Shown: one piece after another, positions 54,517 to 64,000 of the stretch | Layout of the letters: every line of letters starts with the position of its first letter | Position numbering within the stretch: the first letter of the stretch is position 1 | Assembly (NCBI GenBank): GCA_013368325.1 | Contig: JAACJK010000069.1 | Location: forward strand, 181,608 to 245,607 | Reading direction: 5' to 3' | Length of the DNA stretch: 64,000 bases | Origin: Ephemerocybe angulata | Lineage: Eukaryota > Basidiomycota > Agaricomycetes > Agaricales > Psathyrellaceae | Notes under the pieces: generated by a model | What the model was told of the DNA's origin: nothing | Seen by the model: the letters and a program-made list of their open reading frames with translations, nothing else | Database searches by the model: none | Made by a program: the position numbers and the translations under genes

Positions 54517-57500
54517 CTAGTCTATTTTCAAGATCTTCAGCCTATTCCATACAGAAAGGAAGACCTTTGTATATATAATAGCCCTCTTCTGTCCCATATA
54601 GCTGACCGATTTTCGAATCCTCCTAAGTGCTCCATTGCCGCATTCGGCCGCGCTCGAATTGATGTATTCGAGCTTGGTGTCCACATTCATATACTCGGAT
54701 AGGAATGCTGCAGGGCTACATTTGCTGTGACCTGTGGCATGAAAGATGTCAATGGCAAAGAGGGTATTTGCAAAAAACATAGGCTCGCGCAGCAAGCAGT
54801 AGGGACCCAAGGCGCATGCAAAGTCGTAGATGACGATTTTGGGAGCTGTCGGCCATCGAGTCACCATTGCTGAGAAGACATCGTCACGACCTTCGGCTTT
54901 GGGGATACAATGGAACCCGTAACAAATGCTGTGCGAACACCAGCATACCATGATACCCCCAGTTAATCGTCGTTCTCCATATTGAGAGTAATACTTCCCG
55001 CATCGATCCCCACGTTGCTGGCCTGATGCCTGTTCTTCTTGGTTCTCTTTCAGTGACGGATAAAGCGGGCGATGCCGTATTATGGGCATGCTATAAAAGC
55101 AACCAGTCTGTCGAAATTTAGTCAGTTAGAGGTGAATGGGGGCGAGGGCAAAAGAGGATGTACCGTTATCCAATCCAGATGATCATTCGGGAGGATATGT
55201 ATGTTGGGCGGTGGCAGCGGCGGTTCAACGATCAGTGCTTTGAGAGTAGCACGCGCCTTCTTTTCAATCCAGGTCATCACTCCCAAGAGATCAGCAAGAT
55301 CTACGTCGCTGTGATTTATAACCTTGTTCAGGGAAGGTATGGGCCTCAGCTTATAGGCCACGTTAACGTCTGGCTTCGCCACAAACTCCCTAAGCTTGAG
55401 CAGTGCCGTGTAGTTGACGAGTTGTAGCACAGATTCCTCGGCGGCGATCTATGTTGTCGTAAGCAGGGTCCACATGACCAGAGAATGGGCGTACCTGTCG
55501 GAACAAGTTCTTTATGACGGCAGGAGGTTTGTGCCCTGACCAAAAGGCTGCACGGCCGTAATGCATCGTATATAGCTGCGCTAAGGCGGGACATTCCTTT
55601 CTCATGTCTTCAGTCACCGAGTCCACCTTCTCCAAGTAGTCTTCCACTAACAAAGCCTGTCGACGTCGGAGGTTCTCATTTGGATTGGTGGCGGGAAGTG
55701 GTGTCGGTCCTGCGTCTTCGAGAGTGCCTTCTGTTGCACCAGTTGCTTCAGTAGAGACCGCCACAGTTGATAGCGAGATCGCCGCGGAGTTAGCCTGCGG
55801 TTTCATGGGAGATAGCGAAGGGGTGGATGTCTCGGGGATGGCCTGTGCCCGCTTCGACGGAGTGTCGGGGTTTGACGCAGTACCACCCTTCTTCGCCTTG
55901 GGTTTGGCTCGCGATTTCTTCGAAGGAGATTTTGCGCCATCAACACCGCCTTCTTCTTCCCCATCCTCGATGCGGTCGGGATGCGTGGGCCGCTCCATCG
56001 TGGCTCGGAAACGCCGTCGTAATGTCGCCAGGGGCAAGAGTTGCTGCTTTGGTTTGTACTTTACGTTAGGGCGCCGAACGGAATCTGGCATCGTAAACGT
56101 TGGTGGGCGAAGTGAACCACTGAGATGCTTCCGGCCAAAGGCTAAGGTGATTCCATCCCAGATGACCGTCTCGGGTGATGGTCCGCAGACCGTACAGGAC
56201 ATGTCGTTGTCGAACTTCTGGAGGGAGACGTATGCGAACCATACGGCGCGAAAGAGGTCGTCGCCCATGAACTCTTTTCCAGAAAGGAGATAGCGTCTTG
56301 ACAATTGCGTATACCAGGCGGTAAAGGGCGTCTCTGAGGAGGTAAAGCAGCTGGTGTATTCGTCAAGTAGCTCGTGGGAGACAAGGGCAGAATTGTTGAA
56401 ATTGAATATGCCATGTGCGCGCAGATCAGGGCCGATTCGCTTTCGCCGGACGGAAGGACAAACGGGGCAGACTTGAACCTCAATCTCGACGTCATGAACC
56501 GTTAGCAGGGTGTACAACTTGCAACGCTTCGTTTTTTTCAGCCCATCCCTATTGAAGAAGGTCCGCGTTGTTCCACAGTTGCAGGAGGAATCGGCTTGAA
56601 GAGGGAATGGGCCATCTGGGGGTGTCCGGGCAGGAGGGGGATCGGAATAGAGCTTGGGGTCGGACGGGATTCGCGCCCAGAACGGTGGATGTATTGGCAG
56701 ATAGGATACTGTGGTACCGGGTCCGCGAGCTGAGGATAGATCAGCGTCATCCCACAAGATAGTTCAGATCACAGGAACTGACCAAGTTCGCCTATAGAGA
56801 GTGAGTCGAGGCTTGAGTCTACAAAGTCCTCCAAATCTTCGATTTCATCTTCTGGGACGTCTGGGTACCGCTCTCTGGCCTTGTTTATATGATAGCATGA
56901 TAGAAGTCCCGTGTCCTTGGAGCATTTCCAGGTCGATTCCGAACGGGAAAGGATATTACTGACGATCGCTCGGCCTTTGAGCTCGGAGGACGACATCGAC
57001 TGAACGGAGTACAAGCTTTCCAAACGATGGCGTCCTAGGATGCGGCGGGAGAAGAGCGTCGCTGCCGGGGGTGATGAGTCCATCGTTACAATGCTATTTC
57101 ATTACTGAAGAGGTAAGTTAAGTAGCTTACCTGTCCTATCCTTATCACCTGCAACATCCCTGTCCTCGGTTCCTTCGGCATTCTTCTCGAGAATGATACT
57201 CTCGACCTCATAGTCCTGAAAGTACCGCCTGTGCACACAGAGGTTGCGGTTAAGAGCTTTAGGGCAGGTGCACCCGGTGTCGAGCTGTCCTACATCGGAG
57301 GTTTGGAATCGCATATGATACCACGCATCCTTAGGTGGAGTCAATGTCAAGTATTAAAGCAAACTAAATCAGATACGACACTTACCGTGGTCTGCCTCTT
57401 GTTAGAATCCCATCCCTGAACAACGAATAGAGAGGTATGAAGGTGGCTATACCCCGCGACATGTGAGGTTACGGCGTCAACATAGTCTTCGAAGTCGTCG

Positions 57501-57901
57501 TCTTCGCCGATCCACCCAAGGTCTGGATCAATTACTTCCGAGCCGACCCAAGAGCCGAAATCACCGTCGTCCGGCGCTTGGTCGGGCACAACGTCCGATA
57601 TTGTCCCACCGTCCTCGATGCCACTGGCGCCCGTAGCTTGACTTGACGGCACCTCTTGTGTCCAAGCACCCTCATCATCCTCTTTGAAAGCCCCAGCGGT
57701 CTGCGATGATTGAGCAAGAACCTTCTTTACAACGCGCTTTCTAGGGCTCTTTGCCTCTTCGAAAATTCGCTGAGGTTTCGTTGGGGATGTCCAGTAAGAA
57801 GTTTCCGCCACGGCCTCCAGGAGCTCACTAGGGAACGAATGCTGAGCCTCATCGTCAAGGTCATCTTCATCTTTACGCCTTCGTTTCTTTCTCGTGGCCA
57901 T
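54517..57901 (-). CDS. KDZ transposase-type protein with CxC5-like cysteine cluster
   Basis: Predicted join, minus strand: 57901-57386, 57329-57131, 57061-56783, 56729-55495, 55448-55164, 55107-54517 (1034 aa). Residues 1-30 are basic (MATRKKRRRK), and the rest of the first exon is acidic. A SWIM-like zinc motif C-x-C...C-x-H is at about residues 192-205 (CTCPKALNRNLCVHRRYF). A cysteine cluster, CNC at 381-383 and CPVC about 40 residues on, resembles the CxC5 cluster that accompanies KDZ elements; SCTVCGPSPETVIWDGITLA follows. The last exon holds KIVIYDFACALGPYCLL and IDIFHATGHSKCS, matching KDZ 'YDxACxL' and 'FHxxGHxxC', and AAECGNGALRRIRKS, a likely catalytic Glu region. KDZ proteins are RNase H-fold transposases, often expanded in mushrooms. 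Whether this copy is active is unknown, but the frame is complete over six exons. Confidence 0.83.
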
Positions 57902-57974
57902 ATTGGTGAGCTAGAAAGCAATGCCTTGGGGTGGGGGTAAAAGTGTCGTGTGGTTTATGAGCCTTGTTTCCGAT

Positions 57975-58245
57975 TCAGCGCTCAGCACCCATCGATCCAA
58001 ATACATATTTGGGGCCTTAATCCGCTCCCATGCGAGGCACATGGGTCACCGGCTGGCTTAGGCAAGTTATTTGCAATTCGGCACCCATCGTCTCCAAGTG
58101 GGGGTCTTAATCCAGTCTCATCAAGGCGCATGGGCTCACCGTCGTGCTTTGGTCGTGCTTAGCGCGTCATTTCCAATTCAGCACCCGGCGCGGGCCTCAA
58201 TCCAATCTTATCAAGGCGCATGGGCTCACATGGGCTCACATGGGG
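57975..58245 (+). repeat. three imperfect ~98-bp tandem units in the divergent promoter
   Basis: Units are anchored by GCACCC at 57985, 58081 and 58181. Each is followed by a variable stretch, then 'CTTAATCC' or 'CTCAATCC', then 'GCRCATGGGCTCAC'-like sequence. They lie in the 482-base interval between the start codons of the KDZ gene and its divergent neighbour, so they may carry shared regulatory or transposase-binding sites. Confidence 0.65.
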
Positions 58246-58383
58246 AACGATGATACAAGGGAGAAGGCAGGAGTCATGTGGGATCGTTCCAGGGTCGTCT
58301 CATGGGCACCCGCTGTTTTCGCTCGAACCCCATCCCTCTCCATATAGCCTGGCACCGTTAGCCAACGACAACTCAACATCATC

Positions 58384-60114
58384 ATGGCTCCTTCCAAACG
58401 TCGACAACCAACCAAAGAGCCGAAGCCCGCCAAAAAGCTTCACTGCCGTCGATGTGATGGTAGCCCACTCCTGACTGAGTGTGCTCACAGCCGCAAGGCT
58501 CAAGCAGGTGTACGTTTTGCATTCGCGTACGGGATATCTCTCTAAAGGCTATCAATAGCCTCCCCCCGCTGGTCAGAACCCAGTCATCGATCCAACACTC
58601 GCTGTCCAACAAGGTCCAGCACTCGCAGCTCAACAAGGTGCGCCCCGTGCACATTAAATATCTCATCATCAATTTATACCTTCCCTCGTAGTGCCGATGT
58701 ACCCTCAATTTCAATTTGGACAAAGTAAGTTAGAATTAGGTTGTTCTCGTTGTCCTTTGCTGATCCATCAAACCTCTCTCAGTGAACCCGTACGCCTTCA
58801 ACTTCAACCCACCCTCAGCAACTCCTGCTGGAGTTCAGAGCTACCCCCCTGGAACTCCAAGTGCTCCGGTGTATCAGTTCCCTCCCGGGTGTAAGTTGCT
58901 CTTCCTTCGCGAATCGCGGACGGCGTGCACATTCTAACATCCCAATCAGATACCCCAATGTCGCACCCCTGGCTCTTCAACCCCGCCTCCTATGGGCTTG
59001 CGGGACCCGCGCCTCCGTCTGCTACTGCACCGCCTGCCGGAACTGACCAGTCTCCTTCAACCGTCGGTGGTGCGCCTCTGACGGCCCAGAGTAACGCCTA
59101 CAACGTCGATCTCTCCCTTCTGGACGACGATATTCCAGCCCCCGTCCCTGCGACACAGGATATTACAGCCCCCGTCCCTGCGACACAGGCTGGGCTCATG
59201 CCCTCCGCATGTGCTGTGCCAGAGCCCGCCGGCGCAGTCCCACTCCCGGATGGCGAACTTGAAACCTCTGATGTAACATCACAGCCCGCACCCTCTGTAA
59301 CGACTAGTCCCACGCCTCTCGTTGACGACCATGTGGACTCTGTGTCCCAGCATGGGCAAAAGCGCCCCCGCGAGGATTCGATGAACAGTTCCCCCGCACC
59401 CGCCTCCAAGAAACGGGCCTATGCATCCGGTGCGAAGCCAATCTTCGACTGGATTGAGGAGTGGGTCGCGGTGCCCGGAACTGGCGTGCGTCCCCTTCTT
59501 TTTTTCTGTCGATCGTGCTGACCTGTTTCATCCCTGTCTTTAGGTTTGGCCCGTAAGCGCCCATTGCTCCCGGAAATTGTGGATAACGCCCGCGCGACGA
59601 AGTGTTATTCCGGTTGGGTCCATGACCTCATGTCCCGCGTTCGTACCGTTCCTATCATTGCACCCCTAATTTCATGAGCTAATAAGGAACCTAGTGCGAG
59701 AGCATCTCCATTCGATCAGGTTGCTGGATGTATGTTGCCGTGCAGCATCCATCTGCTCGGACTCCCTTCACGCATTATTCGTCCCCAAAGCTCCGTGCTG
59801 AAGCTCCGGCTGCGCTCGCGTCCTTTCATAAGGATGTTAGCATGACAATGACCAGTCTAGTCCGCGCTGACCGTAAGGCCAAGGTTGAATCTATCGTTGA
59901 GGCGTTGAGAAACAAGGCTCGAGCGGAGGCCGCTGAAGCCAAGACAGCTGCCACGGAGCAAAAGCTGGCACTGGCGAACGAGAGGTTGGAGGAGCTGGAA
60001 AGAAGGCTGGAATCGTTGACTGTCATCACGGAGGAGAACGAACTGTACCCGCCCGAGGACGAGCCGGAGGAGGATGACGAAGAGGAGTTCTCTGAAACTG
60101 AAGAACCCCTGTAG
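58384..60114 (+). CDS. zinc-cluster plus coiled-coil protein, divergent partner of the KDZ gene
   Basis: Predicted join, plus strand: 58384-58509, 58559-58637, 58692-58724, 58783-58890, 58950-59485, 59544-59642, 59695-60114 (466 aa). Residues 1-42: basic MAPSKRRQPTKEPKPAKK, then CRRCDGSPLLTECAH, a small Cys/His cluster. Residues 43-300: Pro/Ser/Thr-rich, low complexity, with a tandem PVPATQ pair and KRPRED, KKRA basic patches. Then DWIEEWVAVPGTG and a block with WITPARRSVIPVG, CPAF and CESISIRSGCWMYVAV. The end is a Glu/Ala-rich helix (EALRNKARAEAAEAKTAATE), likely coiled coil, with an acidic tail. All introns are about 50-60 bases and phase-consistent. I do not recognise the family by name; such proteins are often near transposon-related genes in mushrooms, which I infer from context. 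Confidence 0.75.
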
Positions 60115-60335
60115 CCACCCTCCATTACCTCAATACCTTTTTCCTGTCACCATCGAAATGATATCTTTTATCCTTTGCCCTTCATTCGATATTTGAGTTA
60201 CTGTCTATAATCACATAAGTATCGTATTGATAAAGTCACGCTCGACGTCAGTTAATACCTTCCTGGTAGCTCAGAACGGAGTTCAACAGAAAGAGAAGGA
60301 GTATAACATCCCTTGGATGTCAACTTGCATGCCAT

Positions 60336-61208
60336 TCAATCTAACAAATGTGATCTCTGATAGTACAGGTCACCCTCGCTATACAAATCAATAAATTCGT
60401 CGTGCCCACGGAACCTGGCCATGTCCTCCAAGTCCTGAATCATCTCCACAGCTTGGTCTATTTTGGCACCCAGCGCTTCGAGCTCACCAAGTTGAGCTGC
60501 TGCTCCCACCTCCAATGAGATATCTTGCTCATGGGCGTAAACACCTTCTCGAAGCCGGATTAGGCGCGGCAAGACCAATACAAGGTCCTCGACCACACCA
60601 CTCTCGATGTACCGAGCTGAAATATCCTCCAGGAACTCGCGAAGCGACCTATTTTCCAGCATGTCCTTGTAGGATGTGAGGAGAAATTTGGTATGCCCTT
60701 CCCAGATGTCCCTCGGAGGCCGGCGGCTAACCACTGCAGTGCTAAGAAACACAGTTCCTATGAGGTATGGAATGGCATTTGTCGCTCGTTTAACACACCT
60801 TAAATCACTCGCCGGTTTCGATTGTTTGCTACTACTGCCTTCATTCTTTGGGGCAGATTTCCTTCTAGAAATGTACACCCATTTTTGAGAGCGCATCCAT
60901 GTATACAATCAATGAAGTACGCACCGCTGATATGACCGATTGCTTTTCTGACGATTGTCGTACTTGCGCTCCTCGTCAGATTTAACAACTTTTACTTTCT
61001 CATGCTTCGAAGGATCGTTACGCCTTTTGGCTGCATATTTCTGCTTCCTGGAAATGGAGATGTTCTCCCGGAATCTGCAATAAAGTCAGTTGGACGGCGT
61101 AAGTGGTACAAGGATGCCGGGCCCTAACCGTTCATAGTACTTCCTGCTTCGTTCGCATGCAGCGGCCTTTTTCTCCTCCTCCGTTTTATAGAGAACAGGG
61201 CGCCCCAT
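60336..61208 (-). CDS. unrecognised small basic protein, MGRP family
   Basis: Predicted join, minus strand: 61208-61129, 61074-60925, 60864-60799, 60741-60336 (233 aa). It starts MGRPVLYKTEEEKKAAACER with SRKYYERFRENIS and many Lys/Arg, a pattern I associate with short DNA-associated Agaricomycete proteins near mobile DNA; that association is from memory and unverified. The C-terminal part is acidic and helical (LGELEALGAKIDQAVEMIQD). The final intron (60798-60742) is chosen because the alternative, reading through, leaves a long unlikely hydrophobic segment; the other borders are clear. It is convergent with the plus-strand gene to its left. Confidence 0.6.
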
Positions 61209-62105
61209 TTCAGCTATACTAGAATTTACTATACCAGCTGTAGTGAGTGCGCAGTCTGGACGACCCGTACTCGAGTGGGGGTGGGGTGAGCTTGATGGTT
61301 GTTGCTAAAGTCGAAACCGGTAAGGATTCACAGTTCCGCGTCTGACTTGCGCGTTTCGTCTCACGTTTACTCCACCATCAAGACTGTTCATGCTCTCCAG
61401 GCTCGCTCAATACATTTAAAGTAAAAGTATGTACGTAGAATAATAAATGAATAGCACACAGTACATGCTATGAAAAAATCTAGACATATATAAACATATA
61501 TCATACTAAACCAAGTGACAAAGGAAGGGCGTCAAGTCGCACCTTGCCAGCTCGGATTTAGCAACAGTAGAATGAGGTACGCACCCTTTCACTGTCAGAC
61601 ACTGCTCGTTAAACTTCTTGCAGATCAATCTTACTGAACTGTAGAATACTGGCGGAAAATGAGTGCTCGTACGTCGCATATGAACGCACATTGTACTTCG
61701 CGCACAAGGGGGCGCGCACTGGCTGCCTGATGTCCCTGCTGTCACAAAAGGAAGGTGTGAGCCTAGCTTTAGACTACCCTGCGAGTCTCACTGAATTTAT
61801 AGTGGCGTGGAAGGTGTCAAGAGATGAAAGTACTTTGTACGTCGCTTCACGCACGTACTCACTGCCTAATGTACTCGCTATCGCTAGAGGATGGCGCGAG
61901 GCTTACTGGAGAATTATCTGAGTATAGTTTTTGCTGGTCTAAATCACTGAGATACATAATATCTTCGAAATCCTACAAAGGGCTGTGTGTGATAGGGCGG
62001 GAACGTCAAGAGGCGCTCACAAATATCGCAGAGGCGCGCAACAAAGCTCCGTAACGGCATATGCCATGACGGATCACATCAACCTCCGGCGGAATCTGAT
62101 CTATC
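61209..62105. other. intergenic, weak duplicated sequence
   Basis: No gene is supported. Two diverged direct copies are seen near 61670-61760 and 61820-61900 (both with gtacgtcg, then cactg-cctgatgt or cactgcctaatgt), suggesting an old local duplication. Confidence 0.4.
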
Positions 62106-63064
62106 ATGCATTCTCCCCGTGACCTTGCACACTCTTTCATCGACACCACCATCGACAATACCATGAGCAACCCCACATCAGCAGATGCATCCCAGGTTTT
62201 GCCATCTCGAGAGCTTCCTCTCCTCCCTGTGTAAGTCTTCCAAGTATCACAGCAGCTACTCCTAATAATGCGAATAGTGCTGTAGGTCAGCGCAAAAACG
62301 TAAAGCTCAGGGGGACCACGTAGGCCGCAGGCCCAAGAAGATGTCGGAGCAGTATAAGGAGTAAGTCACTGCACTGCGAGAAGGACTGTAGCCTGATTTT
62401 TCCCGCATCCTGTGTAGATCTGTGGCTCGGGGAAGGAGCTAAGGGATGCAGGCTTAGAGGAAGACCTCGTTATCATCAAGAGTCCGTCAGGGAGACACAC
62501 GCTTGGCCGTCGTTACGTGCCCATCGGTACAGTTCCAGCTTATCCCTCGTTGGGTGATAGATCTTCGCCCAGGAAGAGCAACACGTCTGCAGTAGCCAAG
62601 TGCGTATTCCCTTTTCTTTCTCGATATATGTGCCTGCCTGATACGTTTCATGTTAGAGCCAGTCAAGCTGGAAGGTCTGGGAAGGGTCGCAGTACTTTAT
62701 CTGCTGATGACGAGTACGTGTATCTACTGTTCGTTATTTACCACCACCTCATCACACTCCCCACACAGTCCTTTTGGTGTGGCGGCTTTTGGAATAGATG
62801 GAAGGTCTGGGACTTCATCTGCTGTTGACGAGTACGTGTATCTACTGTTCGTTATTTACCACCACCTCATCACACTCCCCACACAGTCCTTTTGGTCTGG
62901 CGGCTTTTGGAATAGATCCTGATTTAAATGACCCATTCCCAGAGGCATTAGATTCGTCAGAGGATGAGTATGATAGCGATGGCAGTAGTGAAACGGGGGT
63001 TAGCGTGCTGGACGGATCTCAAGCCAAGCGAACGAGAGAGTGTCGGCCTGGAGGCCAAAATTAG
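62106..63064 (+). CDS. unrecognised small protein with a duplicated exon
   Basis: Predicted join, plus strand: 62106-62230, 62286-62360, 62444-62599, 62657-62713, 62769-62831, 62887-63064 (217 aa; a second ATG at 62163 is possible). It has basic SAQKRKAQGDHVGRRPKK, then DAGLEEDLVIIKSPSGRHTL and LGRRYVPIGTVPAYPSLGDR, followed by two near-identical segments DPFGVAAFGID and DPFGLAAFGID, and an acidic end SSEDEYDSDGSSETGVS. Exon 5 and the intron before it are a tandem copy of the next intron and the start of exon 6. The third-exon acceptor (CTAAG) is the least certain border. No domain was recognised. Confidence 0.58.
62709..62944 (+). repeat. 118-bp tandem duplication of an intron and exon
   Basis: GACGAGTACGTGTATCTACT recurs with a spacing of 118 bases (62709 and 62827). 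The 55-base intron is identical in both copies, and the following 63-base exon keeps phase, so the duplication adds 21 codons and one extra functional intron. Confidence 0.85.
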
Positions 63065-64000
63065 CGAAGACGAGCACGAGGCTGAGGCCACTGAGTTCAG
63101 GAGTAGATTAAGAATAGCATCGATTCCCATATACATACCGCGCACTCATGGACATGGTTTCGATGGGGGTTTTGGGGCCCAAATACCTGGGTTCTGGAAC
63201 GGTGGCCTTGACCCCGAGAATCGCTCAATGCTCAGGGTTGGGCCTGGTTGGGCATATGATTTTTTTCAAGTCTGTTACCATATGATCTTTTTTATTTTTT
63301 AACCCCAAGCGCGGAGCAGTTGGCGCCCGTCCATAATGATACACAGGATCAACTTCGCGAAGATCACTGATGAGAATCTACACGTCATGTGGTGGTAAAA
63401 TGAACCGCGACGCGACGGCATCAGGCTGCCCTATCTGAATCATCTATGTCGAAGTGAAAGGCCAAGTTCAACCCACTGGATTCTCTCATGCCACAAGGTA
63501 CACAGCCAGTATATCTCTCTTCTATTTCCGTTGTACAGAGCATTAAAGGCCTACCACAGCGTTTTTACAGTCGATGAGCAAGATGGTCGTATCAACCACA
63601 GCCATCGACGCGCATACAATCGTCAAGATGTCTACTTAGCTTAAGATTGCATGCGTGTCGCGAGCATGCATGTCTCCTCCGGGCTCCTGGTATCAGCTGT
63701 ATCAACGACCGCCATCGACGCGCATCCAATCGTCAAGATGTCTTGTTCGCCTCATGAATGGACGCGTGTTGCGCGCACTCGTGTCTCCTCCCTTCCATAT
63801 GCTCTCATCGGCCGGCCGTGCCCCTTGACCTTTTCACGGATAGTAAACGACCCCAAATGGACGTTCCTGCCCCCATCCTTTGTCTACACTCCCACTCAGA
63901 CGTGAAACCGACTCTCTGAAAGCATTGAATACCCAGAATGTCCGCTCAACCAACGTCCGCTCAAGGTGTGTGCTTTCGAGGTGTATTCAGGGTCCGATAC
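63065..64000. other. right edge: tandem repeat and possible start of a further gene
   Basis: A duplicated stretch of about 110 bases begins gtatcaac at 63589 and again at 63699, each with 'gccatcgacgcgcat' and 'aatcgtcaagatgtct'. Near the end, ATG at about 63939 opens MSAQPTSAQG before a GTGTGT donor; it may be the first exon of a gene beyond the window, and its wording is like MSNPTSADAS of the previous gene. Not enough remains to call it. Confidence 0.35.

Noticed and set aside
57062..57130. Apparent frame break between the second and third exons of the KDZ gene
   Set aside because: The obvious acceptors (CAG at 57110 and TAG near 57094) lead to stops, but using the GGCAG acceptor just before 57061 restores phase, so no pseudogene call is needed.
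1..64000. CRISPR arrays, bacterial operons, ribosomal RNA genes
   Set aside because: No regularly spaced short repeats with unique spacers and no rRNA-like segments were seen; the genes are intron-rich and eukaryotic.

Overview
The window reads as nuclear DNA of a filamentous basidiomycete, most likely an Agaricomycete (mushroom-forming fungus). Genes are split by many short introns of about 40-70 bases with GTRNGY donors and YAG acceptors. The families are typical of that class: NACHT P-loop NTPases, F-box proteins with a conserved C-terminal exon, DUF4470 plus MYND-finger proteins, and a KDZ-type transposase protein with cysteine clusters. The species cannot be named from sequence alone. 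Exon joins below were worked out by reading splice sites and checking phase by hand; no alignment or search was run.

Layout. 1.0-5.6 kb: two tandem NACHT NTPase paralogues (minus strand). 6.4-10.0 kb: three tandem members of an unrecognised small nuclear-type protein family, called here the 'KST family' after its N-terminal MPxKSTK. 10-21 kb: gene-poor and repeat-rich, holding a 522-bp hAT-like non-autonomous element with an 8-bp target duplication and a 313-bp foldback element. 21.7-23.5 kb: a 5'-truncated non-LTR reverse transcriptase. 24.5-25.0 kb: a small secreted protein. 25.1-28.4 kb: a direct duplicate of 7.35-10.7 kb carrying two more KST copies, one of them broken. 28.8-32.0 kb: tandem AIFM2/FSP1-like flavoprotein oxidoreductases. 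32.3-37.6 kb: divergent F-box paralogues. 38.4-48.7 kb: two DUF4470-MYND paralogues in inverted orientation flanking a Hym1/Mo25 gene. 48.8-49.8 kb: a zeta-toxin-fold kinase. 51.1-51.6 kb: a membrane protein. 52.9-53.8 kb: a 158-bp tandem array. 54.5-63.1 kb: a KDZ transposase-type gene, a divergently transcribed partner, and two further small genes that look like members of mobile-element-associated families.

The dominant theme is local duplication. NACHT, KST, FSP1-like, F-box and MYND genes all occur as neighbouring pairs or arrays, and one small gene near the right end has duplicated an intron together with its exon in frame. The conserved single-copy gene (Hym1/Mo25) sits inside this duplicated landscape. 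The parts most likely to be undescribed are the KST family, with its basic N-terminus, two conserved middle exons and an acidic, minisatellite-driven tail, and the cluster around the KDZ gene. A 10-base motif, GGGCGCTTAA, occurs six times on either strand, twice at the same distance upstream of the two NACHT genes.
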